Shown: positions 1 to 8,172, counted from the stretch's first letter. The stretch: DNA of 64,000 nt from Anaerolineae bacterium (GCA_025060135.1 JANXCY010000010.1:23218-87217), one strand, 5' to 3'. A program made the numbers and translations. The notes: generated by a model from the letters alone, not told the origin.

Positions 1-323
1 ACCAGATACAGCAGGTCGGTCCAGGACGGATACGGTGCTATCGGAAGGAAGAAGTCATACAGAGCCCAACCCATTTCAGCCAGGGTCCAGAGACCCATGG
101 CAACAGCCAGCAACATCCATATCCGGCGGGCCTGTTGCCCCCGCTCCAGAGAGCGGTAAATCCGATACGCCAGCCAGGTGCTCAGCCCGCTCAGCACAGG
201 GGGATATAAGTCCGTGATCAGCCGGGCCGTGCGACCCGGGAACAGAACAAATATTGCCACTGCGCTGGCCCACACCATAATATTGATCGCCACCACACGA
301 TATACAAGGGCCCTGCTGTTCAT
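1..323 (-). CDS. Partial membrane sensor-like protein (N-terminal part only)
   Basis: The reading frame starts at ATG 323-321 behind a good ribosome binding site (GGGAGGGG about 4 bases upstream) and runs open through 107 codons off the left edge of the window. It encodes hydrophobic stretches near residues 8-28 and 66-88. The PYPSWTDLLYL segment near the edge resembles the PFPS-x-AD-x-xYL loop found in the N-terminal membrane region of many bacterial GGDEF/EAL and histidine kinase proteins. That similarity is from memory, so the output domain is unknown. The gene diverges from the APC permease. Confidence 0.6.
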   Translation of the reverse strand, partial: MNSRALVYRVVAINIMVWASAVAIFVLFPGRTARLITDLYPPVLSGLSTWLAYRIYRSLERGQQARRIWMLLAVAMGLWTLAEMGWALYDFFLPIAPYPSWTDLLYL

Positions 324-476
324 CTGCCCCTCCCGTAGGGTTCAGCGCATGCCGGAAAATCCCGCTCGTTGCTATTGCTAACCGGGCCAGGATACGCCTC
401 GCGTATAGATGCTCGTAATGTTCATGAATATACACCCTTTGGTCTACTTGTCAAATCCGCAATGTCTCCCGTTCAT

Positions 477-505
477 TTGACGGAATTCCCGAAGCGTGCC
501 ATAAT
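477..505 (+). promoter_or_regulatory. Sigma-70-type promoter for the APC permease gene
   Basis: TTGACG at 477-482 and CATAAT at 500-505 are separated by exactly 17 bases. The predicted transcript start near 512 lies only a few bases before the ATG at 516. This favours the second ATG at 537, which has an AGGA-containing ribosome binding site, as the real start of the permease. Confidence 0.65.
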
Positions 506-536
506 AAACGAAACCATGATTTTGGGGACTCAGGAA

Positions 537-2375
537 ATGCTGGAGCGTCTCCGGTTGCTGTTGATCGGCCCACCATTGCCCACTCAGCAATTAGCCCATA
601 AGCGGTTGAGTAAACTCCGGGCGCTGGCGGCCTTTTCCCCCGATGCCCTTTCTTCCGTCGCGTACGCCAATCAGGAAATCTACCTGGGGTTGGCGGTCGC
701 GGGAGCGGCAGGACTTTCTCGGGCTCTCCCGGTTGGCCTGGCGATCACGGGTCTGCTGGTCCTAGTGGCCCTTTCCTACTTCCAGACCATCCACGGCTAC
801 CCTACCGGCGGCGGCTCCTATACAGTAGCGAAGGAGAATCTGGGGACGATTCCGGGCCTGACTGCGGCGGCCGCGCTGATGATGGACTACGTCCTGACGG
901 CGGCGGTCAGCCTGACGGCAGGTGTGGAGGCCATCGCTTCGGCTTTCCCCGTTCTGTGGCCCTACCGGGTAGACCTGGCCCTGCTGATGCTGGTGATCAT
1001 CGCGCTGCTCAACCTGCGCGGGCTTCAGGAGACGGGCACGGCGATGGCGGTTCCGGTCTACCTGTTTCTCTTCACCTTTCTGCCCATGCTGGCCTGGGGG
1101 GCTCTGCGCTTGATGCGAGAAGGAATGGGCTCACTGACATCGGTGGCCCCGCCTGCGGCGCAACCGTTAACCCTCTTGCTCATCCTGCACACTTTCTCGT
1201 CCGGCTGTACCGCGCTGACCGGAATTGAGGCCATCAGCAACGGAGTGCCGTATTTCCAGTCGCCGGAGGCCCGTAACGCTGGGAGAACGCTCATCGCGAT
1301 GGCCATCCTGATGGCCATACTCTTTGCCGGAAGTGTTGGCCTGGCTCAGGCCTTCGCCGTCATTCCCCGCCCGAATGAGACCATCCTCTCTGCACTGGCC
1401 CGACGGGTCCTGGGCGAGGGGCCAGCCTACATCGTGATCCAGGTCGGTACGATGCTGATCTTGGCAGTCGCTGCCAACACCAGTTTCACTGGATTCCCGC
1501 GCTTGGCGGCCATCCTGGCCCGGGACGGCTTCCTTCCCCGGCAATTGACCCACCTGGGGGACCGGTTGGTCTATTCCAACGGCATTATGCTCTTGGCAGC
1601 AGCCGCTGGTGGACTGATGCTCCTTTTCGGGGGAGAGACCCATGCTCTGATCCCTCTCTTTGCCGTCGGGGCTTTTCTGGCCTTCACCCTATCCCAGGCT
1701 GGGATGGTCATCCACTGGGCGCGCGAAAAGGGTCGGGGATGGGCCGTGAAGGCCGCGCTGAACGGCCTGGGTGCGCTGGCGACCGCCCTGGCCCTGCTGA
1801 TTATCGCCATTAGCAAATTCCTGGAGGGGGCCTGGATTACCATCCTGGTCCTCCCAATCCTGGTTATCTGGTTCCTTCGGGTTCGGGCTCACTACCAGGA
1901 GTTGGCCCGCGAACTTTCCATGCATGGCCTGCCGCCTCCTCTGGAAGTCCCCCCGCGCCCCCGGGTGGTGATCCCGATCTCCGGTGTCCATCGGGGAGTC
2001 GTGGACGCTGTCAATTTTGCCCGCTCCATCGCCCGGGAGGTAACGGCGGTCTACGTGGAACTGGAGCCGGGGAGCGGGGAACGCGTGCGTCGGAAGTGGG
2101 AATGCTGGTGGCCCGACGTGCCGCTGGTCGTGCTCCCTTCGCCCTACCGTTCCGTCATCGGGCCACTGATGGACTTTCTGGACGAGACCGACCGTCAGCA
2201 CAACGATGGCCAGCAGGCTACGGTCATCCTGCCGGAGTTTGTCCCAGCGCGGTGGTGGCACAACCTGCTCCACAACCAGACGGCCTGGCTGCTGAAGGCC
2301 GCGCTCCTCTACCGACGGCGCCGCCTGGGCTTCCAGCGGGTCATCATAGACATCCCCTATCACCTGCGCCGGTGA
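537..2375 (+). CDS. APC-superfamily amino acid permease
   Basis: A 612-residue polytopic membrane protein of the amino acid-polyamine-cation (APC) superfamily, predicted to import an amino acid or related cation-coupled solute. The first half carries about 12 hydrophobic helices. The helix-1 region AFSPDALSSVAYANQE and the following GYPTGGGSY resemble the unwound substrate-binding helix of APC and KUP-like permeases. The last ~170 residues form a soluble domain (VVIPISGVHRGVVDAVNFA) that looks UspA-like. The ATG at 537 was chosen over 516 because of the promoter position. The frame is open further upstream but without a ribosome binding site. The aminohydrolase gene follows 28 bases later and is probably co-transcribed, which suggests transport of a nitrogenous substrate for it. 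The substrate cannot be read from the sequence. Confidence 0.85.
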   Translation: MLERLRLLLIGPPLPTQQLAHKRLSKLRALAAFSPDALSSVAYANQEIYLGLAVAGAAGLSRALPVGLAITGLLVLVALSYFQTIHGYPTGGGSYTVAKENLGTIPGLTAAAALMMDYVLTAAVSLTAGVEAIASAFPVLWPYRVDLALLMLVIIALLNLRGLQETGTAMAVPVYLFLFTFLPMLAWGALRLMREGMGSLTSVAPPAAQPLTLLLILHTFSSGCTALTGIEAISNGVPYFQSPEARNAGRTLIAMAILMAILFAGSVGLAQAFAVIPRPNETILSALARRVLGEGPAYIVIQVGTMLILAVAANTSFTGFPRLAAILARDGFLPRQLTHLGDRLVYSNGIMLLAAAAGGLMLLFGGETHALIPLFAVGAFLAFTLSQAGMVIHWAREKGRGWAVKAALNGLGALATALALLIIAISKFLEGAWITILVLPILVIWFLRVRAHYQELARELSMHGLPPPLEVPPRPRVVIPISGVHRGVVDAVNFARSIAREVTAVYVELEPGSGERVRRKWECWWPDVPLVVLPSPYRSVIGPLMDFLDETDRQHNDGQQATVILPEFVPARWWHNLLHNQTAWLLKAALLYRRRRLGFQRVIIDIPYHLRR

Positions 2376-2403
2376 TCGGGGTACGTGCGGAGGCGCATCC
2401 CAG

Positions 2404-3738
2404 ATGCTGATTATCCATGCCCGCCTGGCCACGCTGGGGAGTACCCCCCAACTGATAGAAGACGGTGCCTTGCGGATAGAAGGCGAGACCATCACCGACC
2501 TCGGTACCACCGCGGACCTGATTCAGCGTTACCCCGATGAGGAACGCTGGGACGCCGAAGGCCAACTGGTCATGCCCGCGGCTATCTGCGGGCACACCCA
2601 CTTTTATGGCGCGTTCGCTCGGGGGATGGCTGTTCCCGGGGAGCCGCCGGCCAACTTTCCCCAGATTCTGGAACGGCTGTGGTGGCGGCTGGATCGGGCC
2701 CTCACCCTGGAGGATGTCCGGTATTCCGCGCTGGTTTGCCTGATAGATGCTATCCGGCACGGCACCACCACACTGATAGACCACCACGCCAGCCCCAACG
2801 CCATTGAGGGGAGTCTGGAGGCCATTGCGGAGGCAGTGGAGGAGGCTGGCCTGCGGGCCGCTCTCTGTTACGAGGTAACCGACCGGGACGGGCCCCAGCG
2901 CGCACAGGCCGGTATAGCGGAGAATGTTCACTTTGCCCGTTCGCTGACCCCCCAACGTCGTCGCCATCTGGCGGCCTCCTTTGGCCTCCACGCCTCGCTC
3001 ACCCTCTCTGATCAGACACTGGCCGCATGTGTCGCTGCGGCACAGGACCTGGGTCTGGGATTCCACATCCACGTTGCTGAGGACATCGCTGACCAGGAGG
3101 ATAGCCTTCGCCGAAGCGGCAAACGGGTCGTCCACCGCCTGGGGGATGCGGGAATCCTGGGCCCGCAGACGATCGCTGTCCACTGCGTCCATGTGGACCC
3201 CGATGAAATTGCCCGGCTGGCTGAAACTGGCACCTGGGTTACCCATCAACCCCGGTCCAACATGAATAACGGTGTCGGCGTGGCACCGGTGGAGGAGATG
3301 CTGGCCGCCGGGGTGCGGGTGGCTTTGGGGAACGATGGCTTCTCCAACAACATGTTCGCCGAGATGAAGGCGGCGTATCTGGTGCACAAACTGGCCCGCC
3401 GGGACCCCCGGGCTATGCCGGGCGACAGGGTGATGCGAATGGCCTTTGAGAACAACGCCGCGCTGGCCCGGGCCTTCTGGCCGAATGTGCGACTGGGAGA
3501 ACTGGCTCCCGGCGCGGCAGCGGACCTGGTCTTTCTGGATTATTACCCTACGACCCCGCTGACGGCGGAGAACCTGCCCGGGCATCTCCTTTTTGGAGTG
3601 GAAGCATCGATGGTTACCGCCACCGTTTGCGCCGGGCGGGTGCTGATGCGGGACCGGAAGTTGCTGACGCTGGACGAAGAGGCGATCACCGCGCGCTCCC
3701 GCGTCCTGGCCGCGCGGGCCTGGAGGCGAATCGGGTAG
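2404..3738 (+). CDS. ssnA: SsnA-like aminohydrolase (amidohydrolase superfamily)
   Basis: A 444-residue cytosolic metal-dependent hydrolase of the TRZ/ATZ-SsnA branch of the amidohydrolase superfamily. These enzymes deaminate or dechlorinate N-heterocycles. Metal ligands are visible as GHTHFYG near residue 64, HIHVAED near 222, CVHVD near 262 and GNDGFSN near 308. The blocks FYGAFARGM, LWWRLDRAL and IDHHASP match my recollection of E. coli SsnA, whose true substrate is unsettled. The length is typical of the family. The start has a GGAGG site about 11 bases upstream. The pairing with an APC permease suggests uptake and deamination of a purine-like or other amino-heterocycle. The subfamily name is less certain than the superfamily. 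Confidence 0.8.
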   Translation: MLIIHARLATLGSTPQLIEDGALRIEGETITDLGTTADLIQRYPDEERWDAEGQLVMPAAICGHTHFYGAFARGMAVPGEPPANFPQILERLWWRLDRALTLEDVRYSALVCLIDAIRHGTTTLIDHHASPNAIEGSLEAIAEAVEEAGLRAALCYEVTDRDGPQRAQAGIAENVHFARSLTPQRRRHLAASFGLHASLTLSDQTLAACVAAAQDLGLGFHIHVAEDIADQEDSLRRSGKRVVHRLGDAGILGPQTIAVHCVHVDPDEIARLAETGTWVTHQPRSNMNNGVGVAPVEEMLAAGVRVALGNDGFSNNMFAEMKAAYLVHKLARRDPRAMPGDRVMRMAFENNAALARAFWPNVRLGELAPGAAADLVFLDYYPTTPLTAENLPGHLLFGVEASMVTATVCAGRVLMRDRKLLTLDEEAITARSRVLAARAWRRIG

Positions 3739-3837
3739 TCCGGGGGAGCAATGCAGCGGGCGACCCAGCCGTCCGTTGCGCTCACGGTTCTCGGGAGGAG
3801 CAATGATTGATCCAGGAGCCCCTATCCGGAGGCGACT

Positions 3838-4920
3838 ATGCTGGAGATACTGAAAACCATTCTGGCCTCACCCTTTGAGGTCATCCTCTTCATCTGCGGA
3901 TTCTTTGTGTTTCTCCTGGGCGTCCTGCCGATTAAGGGGAAACTGGACGGATTGCCCCTGGAGGGGCCGTTGGCTCCCGATACCCGTCGCCTCCTCTGGA
4001 TCATGGGGACCATCCTGATGTTGCTTTCTATGGGGCTGTGGGTCCTCAAGACCTACCCGCCGGAGCCGCCGCCGACGATTCCGTCCCCTATCTCGCCGAC
4101 AGTAACCCTATCCCCCTCGCCAACCACGACCCCTTCGCCGACGGCGACTCCCTCGCCGACGTTCACCCCCACTCCGACGGCCACACCTTCGCCCACCCCG
4201 GTCTGCCGGTACGACGCCTATGTCATCGACGAGGGAAGATACCCCGACCCCCGGGAGGGCCCCCTGGTTCCGGGGCAGCAGATGATTGTGGAGTGGACCA
4301 TCACGAACAAGAGCACCTGTGCTTGGGGGACTGGTCTCCGGTGGACGTTCAGCGGGAGCAGGGCCATCGGCGTTCCGCCCTTCCTCTCTATTCGGGGGGT
4401 TGGCATCGGGGAGAGCATCAAAATCCATGAGCGCATTTCGGCCCCCAATACCCCCGGGCACTATGAGGGTTGGTGGCAGATGAAGGACCCTGCCGGGAAT
4501 CCCTTTGGGGACCGATCCCGCATAGAAATGGACGTCCAAGTGCCCGAGTTGCCGCCTGCTCCGCCCCATTGCACCCACAGCGCGCTGTTCCTGGCCGACC
4601 TGACGTACGAAGATAACCCCGCGCAGGGGATTATCCCGGTCGTCAGCCCCGGGCAGAGAATCTACAAGGCATGGCTCCTCAAGAATACAGGGACCTGCCA
4701 CTGGGGGGAGGGATACCATCTGGTGTACGCGGGCGGGGCCGAACTGGCGTGGGAATCCCCCTATGTGCCACCCACGGCCAGCGGGAGCAAAGCGGTGGTG
4801 CTGGTTACCCTTTTTGCGCCCACTGCCCCGGGGGAGTACAAAATGTACTGGCAAATGCAGGATCCCTTGGGGAACCGCTTCGGGGATACCATTTGGGTAC
4901 GGATTCGGGTGCAGGAGTGA
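3838..4920 (+). CDS. Membrane-anchored protein with two NBR1-type Ig-like domains
   Basis: A 360-residue envelope protein. Two hydrophobic segments (about residues 5-28 and 46-65) are followed by a Pro/Thr/Ser-rich linker (about 72-122). Two copies of a roughly 100-residue beta-sandwich follow, of the type called Ig-like domain from next to BRCA1. The first covers about residues 137-235 and the second about 250-358. Each has the pattern PGQ...W.(I/L)KN(T/S).TC.WG and ends in GWWQMKDPAGN or YWQMQDPLGN. This domain is common on the surface of Chloroflexota, where it is presumed to be an adhesion or scaffold module. The exact role is unknown. The start has a GGAGG site eight bases upstream. The preceding 99 bases contain no gene. 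Confidence 0.75.
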   Translation: MLEILKTILASPFEVILFICGFFVFLLGVLPIKGKLDGLPLEGPLAPDTRRLLWIMGTILMLLSMGLWVLKTYPPEPPPTIPSPISPTVTLSPSPTTTPSPTATPSPTFTPTPTATPSPTPVCRYDAYVIDEGRYPDPREGPLVPGQQMIVEWTITNKSTCAWGTGLRWTFSGSRAIGVPPFLSIRGVGIGESIKIHERISAPNTPGHYEGWWQMKDPAGNPFGDRSRIEMDVQVPELPPAPPHCTHSALFLADLTYEDNPAQGIIPVVSPGQRIYKAWLLKNTGTCHWGEGYHLVYAGGAELAWESPYVPPTASGSKAVVLVTLFAPTAPGEYKMYWQMQDPLGNRFGDTIWVRIRVQE

Positions 4921-4985
4921 TGAGCCCGGCGACCTGCGCGTGGGGCTCATCGTTGTTCAAAACTGTTCGGGAATCAGAGGAGCCA

Positions 4986-5447
4986 ATGCGTCCCCAACCG
5001 ACTTCCCGCATGTGCTTCGTCTGCGGACGGGAAAACCCCTGCGGCTTGAAACTCAAATTCTACGAGGACCCGGAGAGTCGAGTGGTGCGGGCCGAGTTGA
5101 CCCTCCCGGAGTACTACCAGGGCTACCCAGGCATTGCCCATGGAGGAGTGATTGCGGCCATCCTGGATGAAATTTCCGGGCGGGCGGTGATGCTCCAGAC
5201 CTCCACGGAGACCTTTATGGTCACTCTTCGCCTGATCGTCCGCTATCGCCGCCCGACGCCGGTCGGCGTCCCTCTGGTCGCGGTGGGATGGGTGGAGCAA
5301 CTTGGTCAGGCCGGCGCGAGGGTCGCGGGACAGATTCGCCTGCCCGATGGTACGATAACGGCTGAGGGGGAGGCCCTGCTGGCAGTTGCCCCCGAGGAGT
5401 TTCGCGCCCGCTGGGAGGCAGAACGGTCCTACTGGCGGATCGAGTAG
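4986..5447 (+). CDS. PaaI-type hotdog-fold thioesterase
   Basis: A 153-residue cytosolic protein with a PaaI/4HBT hotdog fold, predicted to hydrolyse an acyl-CoA thioester. The N-terminal CFVCGRENPCGLKL motif (two CxxC-like cysteines followed by NPxGL) is typical of a PaaI subfamily. It is followed by HGGVIAAILDE (about residues 52-62), the segment that carries the catalytic acid in this fold. The frame is open for 105 codons upstream and overlaps the preceding gene. The start at 4986 was chosen because it gives family length and has an AGAGGAG site. The substrate is unknown. The SDR gene lies convergent downstream. Confidence 0.8.
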   Translation: MRPQPTSRMCFVCGRENPCGLKLKFYEDPESRVVRAELTLPEYYQGYPGIAHGGVIAAILDEISGRAVMLQTSTETFMVTLRLIVRYRRPTPVGVPLVAVGWVEQLGQAGARVAGQIRLPDGTITAEGEALLAVAPEEFRARWEAERSYWRIE

Positions 5448-5570
5448 AAGATAAAGCGCCCGAATGCCCTTCCAGCGCAGCGACTCTTGACGGTCTGCTG
5501 GACCCGGAGCGGGGTTATGCTGGGGTGAGCGATTGGGGCGGGAAGGGGTCGGACCAACGTCCAGGGGCAT

Positions 5571-6287
5571 CTACCCCGCCCCATACACGGGAATGGCCGC
5601 TCCGTGGACAGCGCGCGCCGCGTCCGAAGCCAGGAAGAGAATCACATCGGCGATCGCCTCCGGCTTCACCCAGCGCGTCGGATCGGCTTTGGGCATCGCT
5701 GCCCGGTTCTGGGGCGTATCTATGGTAGAGGGCAGGACACCGTTGACTGTTATGCCCGTCCCCCGCAGTTCCGCTGCCAGGCTCTCCATCAAACGCAGCA
5801 GCGCGCTCTTGGCCGCGCTGTAGGCGGCTGTGTGCTTCCCGCCCTCCAGTCCGGCCTTGGCCGCCACGTAGACCAGCCGCCCGGCCCTTTGCGCCACCAT
5901 CACCGGCACCACCGCGCGCGTTACCGTCAGCGCGGTGCGGACGTTGAGGTCAAAGAGGTCCTGCCAGGTTTCCAGAGGCGTCTCGTGGACCGGCTGACCG
6001 CCCCGGTACCCCCCTACCGTGTGTACCAGGACGTCTATCCGCCCCAGGCGCTGCCGGGCTTCCTGGACCATCTGCTCGGCGGCATCCGCATCCATCAGGT
6101 CCATAGAGGTCGCCAGGTAGTGGTCCGGGGAATTGGTCAGTTCGGGGAACATAGCCGGCAACCGGTCCGGCGCCCGGTCTACCAGGACCAGATGGGCACC
6201 AGCGCTGTGGAACGCGCGAGCGACGGCGGAGCCCAGGTTCCCCGCTGCGCCAGTAATCATCACCACACGATCGGAGAAATCCCACAT
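5571..6287 (-). CDS. SDR-family oxidoreductase lacking the catalytic serine
   Basis: A 238-residue NAD(P)-dependent short-chain dehydrogenase/reductase. The cofactor loop TGAAGNLG lies near residues 12-19 and the active-site YSAAK near 151-155. The usual serine 13-14 residues before the tyrosine is alanine (VYVAAKAGLEGG), and the usual NNAG motif is HTVGG. The same pattern, with alanine for serine and a nearby lysine, occurs in dihydropteridine reductases, so this may be a DHPR-like reductase rather than a classical alcohol dehydrogenase. The start at 6287 has a GAGGG site; the frame is open 32 codons further upstream. It lies 92 bases downstream of korC on the same strand and may be co-transcribed. 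Confidence 0.8.
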   Translation of the reverse strand: MWDFSDRVVMITGAAGNLGSAVARAFHSAGAHLVLVDRAPDRLPAMFPELTNSPDHYLATSMDLMDADAAEQMVQEARQRLGRIDVLVHTVGGYRGGQPVHETPLETWQDLFDLNVRTALTVTRAVVPVMVAQRAGRLVYVAAKAGLEGGKHTAAYSAAKSALLRLMESLAAELRGTGITVNGVLPSTIDTPQNRAAMPKADPTRWVKPEAIADVILFLASDAARAVHGAAIPVYGAG

Positions 6288-6379
6288 GTTACCCTCGGGC
6301 AATAAGAATAGCGACAAGGTACACCTACTGCGGCGAAGGCCGCCGCCCTGGGCGCCCCCACAGACGTCGACCGGCGGAG

Positions 6380-6919
6380 TCAACCCTGCCCCAGACGGTG
6401 GGCATACTCCAGGCCGACCTCCAGCGCTTTCAGGTTGATCTCCACCGTCCCGTCCGGAGCCCGGGCGCGTACCGCTGCCTCCAGCGACTCCCGGGAGACC
6501 ACACCTGTCAATCCGACCAGCAGTCCCAGGGCAACCATATTGGCTGTGATTTCCCTACCGGTGGCCTGACGGGCCAGTTCCGTGATAGGCACCCGGACGG
6601 CTCCAATCAGCGGCGCGCGGTACACATGGGTGGTATCCAGAATCAGCATCCCCCCTTTTTTCAATCTGCTGGCATATCGGTCACAGGCATCCTGGCTCAG
6701 ACAGAGGAGGATGTCGGCATCCAGGACCTCGGGGTAATCAATCTCCTGGTCGGAGATAATAACTTCGGACCGGCTGGCGCTCCCTCGCGCGGAAGGACCG
6801 TAGGCCTGGGTCTGAACGACCTGTTTGCCATCGCGCACAGCGGCTTCGGCCAGCAGGATACCTGCCAGAATTACTCCCTGACCGCCCGTACCGGCAATAC
6901 GGATTTCGGTACGATCCAT
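6380..6919 (-). CDS. korC: 2-oxoacid:ferredoxin oxidoreductase, gamma subunit
   Basis: A 179-residue gamma subunit of a CoA-dependent 2-oxoacid:ferredoxin oxidoreductase, probably the 2-oxoglutarate (Kor) type. The start EIRIAGTGGQGVILAG, then YGPSARGSASRSEVIIS (about residues 40-56) and ANMVALG near 123, are family hallmarks. The enzyme oxidatively decarboxylates a 2-oxo acid to acyl-CoA in the cytosol and reduces ferredoxin. Its start overlaps the end of korB by 49 bases in another frame, so translation is probably coupled. No alpha-subunit gene is adjacent. Pyruvate or another 2-oxo acid as substrate cannot be excluded. Confidence 0.85.
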   Translation of the reverse strand: MDRTEIRIAGTGGQGVILAGILLAEAAVRDGKQVVQTQAYGPSARGSASRSEVIISDQEIDYPEVLDADILLCLSQDACDRYASRLKKGGMLILDTTHVYRAPLIGAVRVPITELARQATGREITANMVALGLLVGLTGVVSRESLEAAVRARAPDGTVEINLKALEVGLEYAHRLGQG

Positions 6920-7761
6920 TCCATCTCCCTCCGGGCGCGCTGGACCACTTCCTCATAGTACCTTCGGGTGTATTCGGTCAGGTCATCCCGGTCGGCCAGG
7001 ATCCCCCGAATAATTTTGCCGGCCCGCTCCTCCGGACTCATTCGCTCGGCCAGCGAGAGGGGGATGCTATCGTCTTTCAGACGGCGCATCATCTCCGGCG
7101 CTGTCCCCCATTGGTTGAGCCGGCCGATGGTGGTATGGCAGTAACTGATGGCCTCTACCAGCGAGAAGCCCTCTTTCTGGAGCGCGCGGGTCATATACTC
7201 CTGGAGTTCCTCCACGTGGTAGACAGTACTCCGGGCGACAAACGCCGCTCCCGCACATCGGGCCAGTTCCGCGATCTGGAACGGGGGTTCAATGTGGCCG
7301 TAGGGGGTGGTGGAGGTGATGGCTCCCAGGGGGGTTGTCGGCGAATATTGCCCACCGGTCATCCCGTAGGTCGCGTTATTGACCACAATGGTCGTCAGAC
7401 CGATGTTCCGTCGGGCAGCGTGGATAAAATGGTTGCCCCCGATGGCCAGGGCATCGCCGTCGCCCATCACCACGATGACCTTCATCTCGGGGCGCACCAG
7501 TTTGAGGCCGGTGGCGAAGGCCAGGGCTCGCCCATGAGTGGTGTGGAGCGTGTTGAAGTCCACATAAACGGGCATGCGGCCGGTGCATCCAATGCCGGAG
7601 ACCATCGCGACTTCGTCTTTATCCAGCCCCAGGGCATCCACCGCTCGGATGATGGCACCCAGGACAATGCCGATACCGCATCCGGCACACCAGATGTTGG
7701 GGAATTTCTTTGTATGGCGGAGATACCGTTCGTGGATGCGGGATTCGCGCTGGGGTCTCAT
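6871..7761 (-). CDS. korB: 2-oxoacid:ferredoxin oxidoreductase, beta (TPP-binding) subunit
   Basis: A 296-residue thiamine pyrophosphate-binding beta subunit of a 2-oxoacid:ferredoxin oxidoreductase. The N-terminal WCAGCG (about residue 24), SGIGCTGR (about 55), the TPP motif GDGDALAIGGNH (about 99-110) and NNATYGMTGGQ (about 128-138) are diagnostic. The ATG at 7761 follows GGGGGTGA by four bases. That ribosome binding site lies directly behind the 3' end of tRNA-Leu, only 13 bases away, so the korBC message is probably generated from the tRNA transcript. The alpha subunit is not encoded in the flanking genes, although order korA-korB-korC is usual. Confidence 0.9.
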   Translation of the reverse strand: MRPQRESRIHERYLRHTKKFPNIWCAGCGIGIVLGAIIRAVDALGLDKDEVAMVSGIGCTGRMPVYVDFNTLHTTHGRALAFATGLKLVRPEMKVIVVMGDGDALAIGGNHFIHAARRNIGLTTIVVNNATYGMTGGQYSPTTPLGAITSTTPYGHIEPPFQIAELARCAGAAFVARSTVYHVEELQEYMTRALQKEGFSLVEAISYCHTTIGRLNQWGTAPEMMRRLKDDSIPLSLAERMSPEERAGKIIRGILADRDDLTEYTRRYYEEVVQRARREMEWIVPKSVLPVRAVRE

Positions 7762-7774
7762 CGTTCACCCCCAG

Positions 7775-7858
7775 TAGGGCGGGTGGGATTTGAACCCACA
7801 CGTCCTCACCGGACAGAGGATTTTAAGTCCCCCGCGGCTGCCGTTTCGCCACCGCCCC
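7775..7858 (-). tRNA. tRNA-Leu (anticodon UAA)
   Basis: An 84-base class II tRNA. The acceptor stem is GGGGCGG with CCGCCCU (a G-U pair at 1-72) and the discriminator is A. The anticodon loop CUUAAAA gives UAA. It has a long variable arm (UGUCCGGUGAGGACG) and a T-arm with loop UUCAAAU. CCA is not encoded. The 3' end is 13 bases from the korB start codon. Confidence 0.93.
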
Positions 7859-7866
7859 AGATAGAA

Positions 7867-7891
7867 ACGGGCAGCCCTCCGGACTGCCCGT
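7867..7891 (-). other. Hairpin between tRNA-Cys and tRNA-Leu
   Basis: ACGGGCAG and CTGCCCGT form a perfect 8-bp stem around a 9-base loop in the spacer between the two tRNA genes. On the minus strand it is followed by TTTCTAT, so it could be a weak terminator or a processing signal. The U-tract is poor, so full termination is doubtful. Confidence 0.45.
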
Positions 7892-7911
7892 CTGTCCAAC
7901 ACCCGGTTAGG

Positions 7912-7983
7912 AGGCGGCGGTCGGATTTGAACCGACGTATGAGGGTTTTGCAGACCCTTGCCTTTCCCCTTGGCTACGCCGCC
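7912..7983 (-). tRNA. tRNA-Cys (anticodon GCA)
   Basis: A 72-base tRNA. The acceptor stem GGCGGCG pairs with CGCCGCC and the discriminator is U, as expected for cysteine. The anticodon loop CUGCAAA gives GCA, and the T-arm GUCGG/CCGAC encloses UUCAAAU. CCA is not encoded. Confidence 0.93.
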
Positions 7984-7994
7984 ACACCATAGTG

Positions 7995-8067
7995 AGCGGG
8001 CGACGGGATTCGAACCCGTGGCCTTCTCCTTGGCAAGGAGACGTTCTACCAGCTGAACCACGCCCGC
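7995..8067 (-). tRNA. tRNA-Gly (anticodon GCC)
   Basis: A 73-base tRNA and the first gene of the tRNA-Gly/Cys/Leu cluster. The acceptor stem is GCGGGCG with CGCCCGC and the discriminator is U. The anticodon loop UUGCCAA sits in a CUCC/GGAG stem and gives GCC. The T-loop is UUCGAAU. Confidence 0.93.
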
Positions 8068-8079
8068 TTTTCAGTATAG

Positions 8080-8108
8080 ATTGTACCACATTTGCGCCAA
8101 ATTGGCAA
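8080..8108 (-). promoter_or_regulatory. Promoter of the tRNA-Gly/Cys/Leu-korBC unit
   Basis: Read on the minus strand, TTGCCA (8108-8103) and TACAAT (8085-8080) are 17 bases apart. The predicted start lies about 6 bases before the first tRNA nucleotide at 8067. Its -35 box overlaps the -35 box of the divergent promoter. Confidence 0.75.
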
Positions 8109-8130
8109 GCAGACCGTTTGGGAGTATAAT
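8102..8130 (+). promoter_or_regulatory. Promoter of the metallophosphoesterase gene
   Basis: TTGGCA (8102-8107) and TATAAT (8125-8130) are 17 bases apart. The -35 hexamer shares five bases with the -35 hexamer of the divergent tRNA promoter. Both promoters therefore use the two strands of the same short segment and probably cannot be occupied at the same time. Confidence 0.75.
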
Positions 8131-8172
8131 TACAACAGTATGCTGGCAAATTAGAAAACTGGAGTGATCCCC

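Noticed and set aside
2344..3585. Long minus-strand frame opposite the SsnA-like gene
   Set aside because: The plus strand encodes a complete amidohydrolase with all metal ligands; the minus frame has no recognisable domain.
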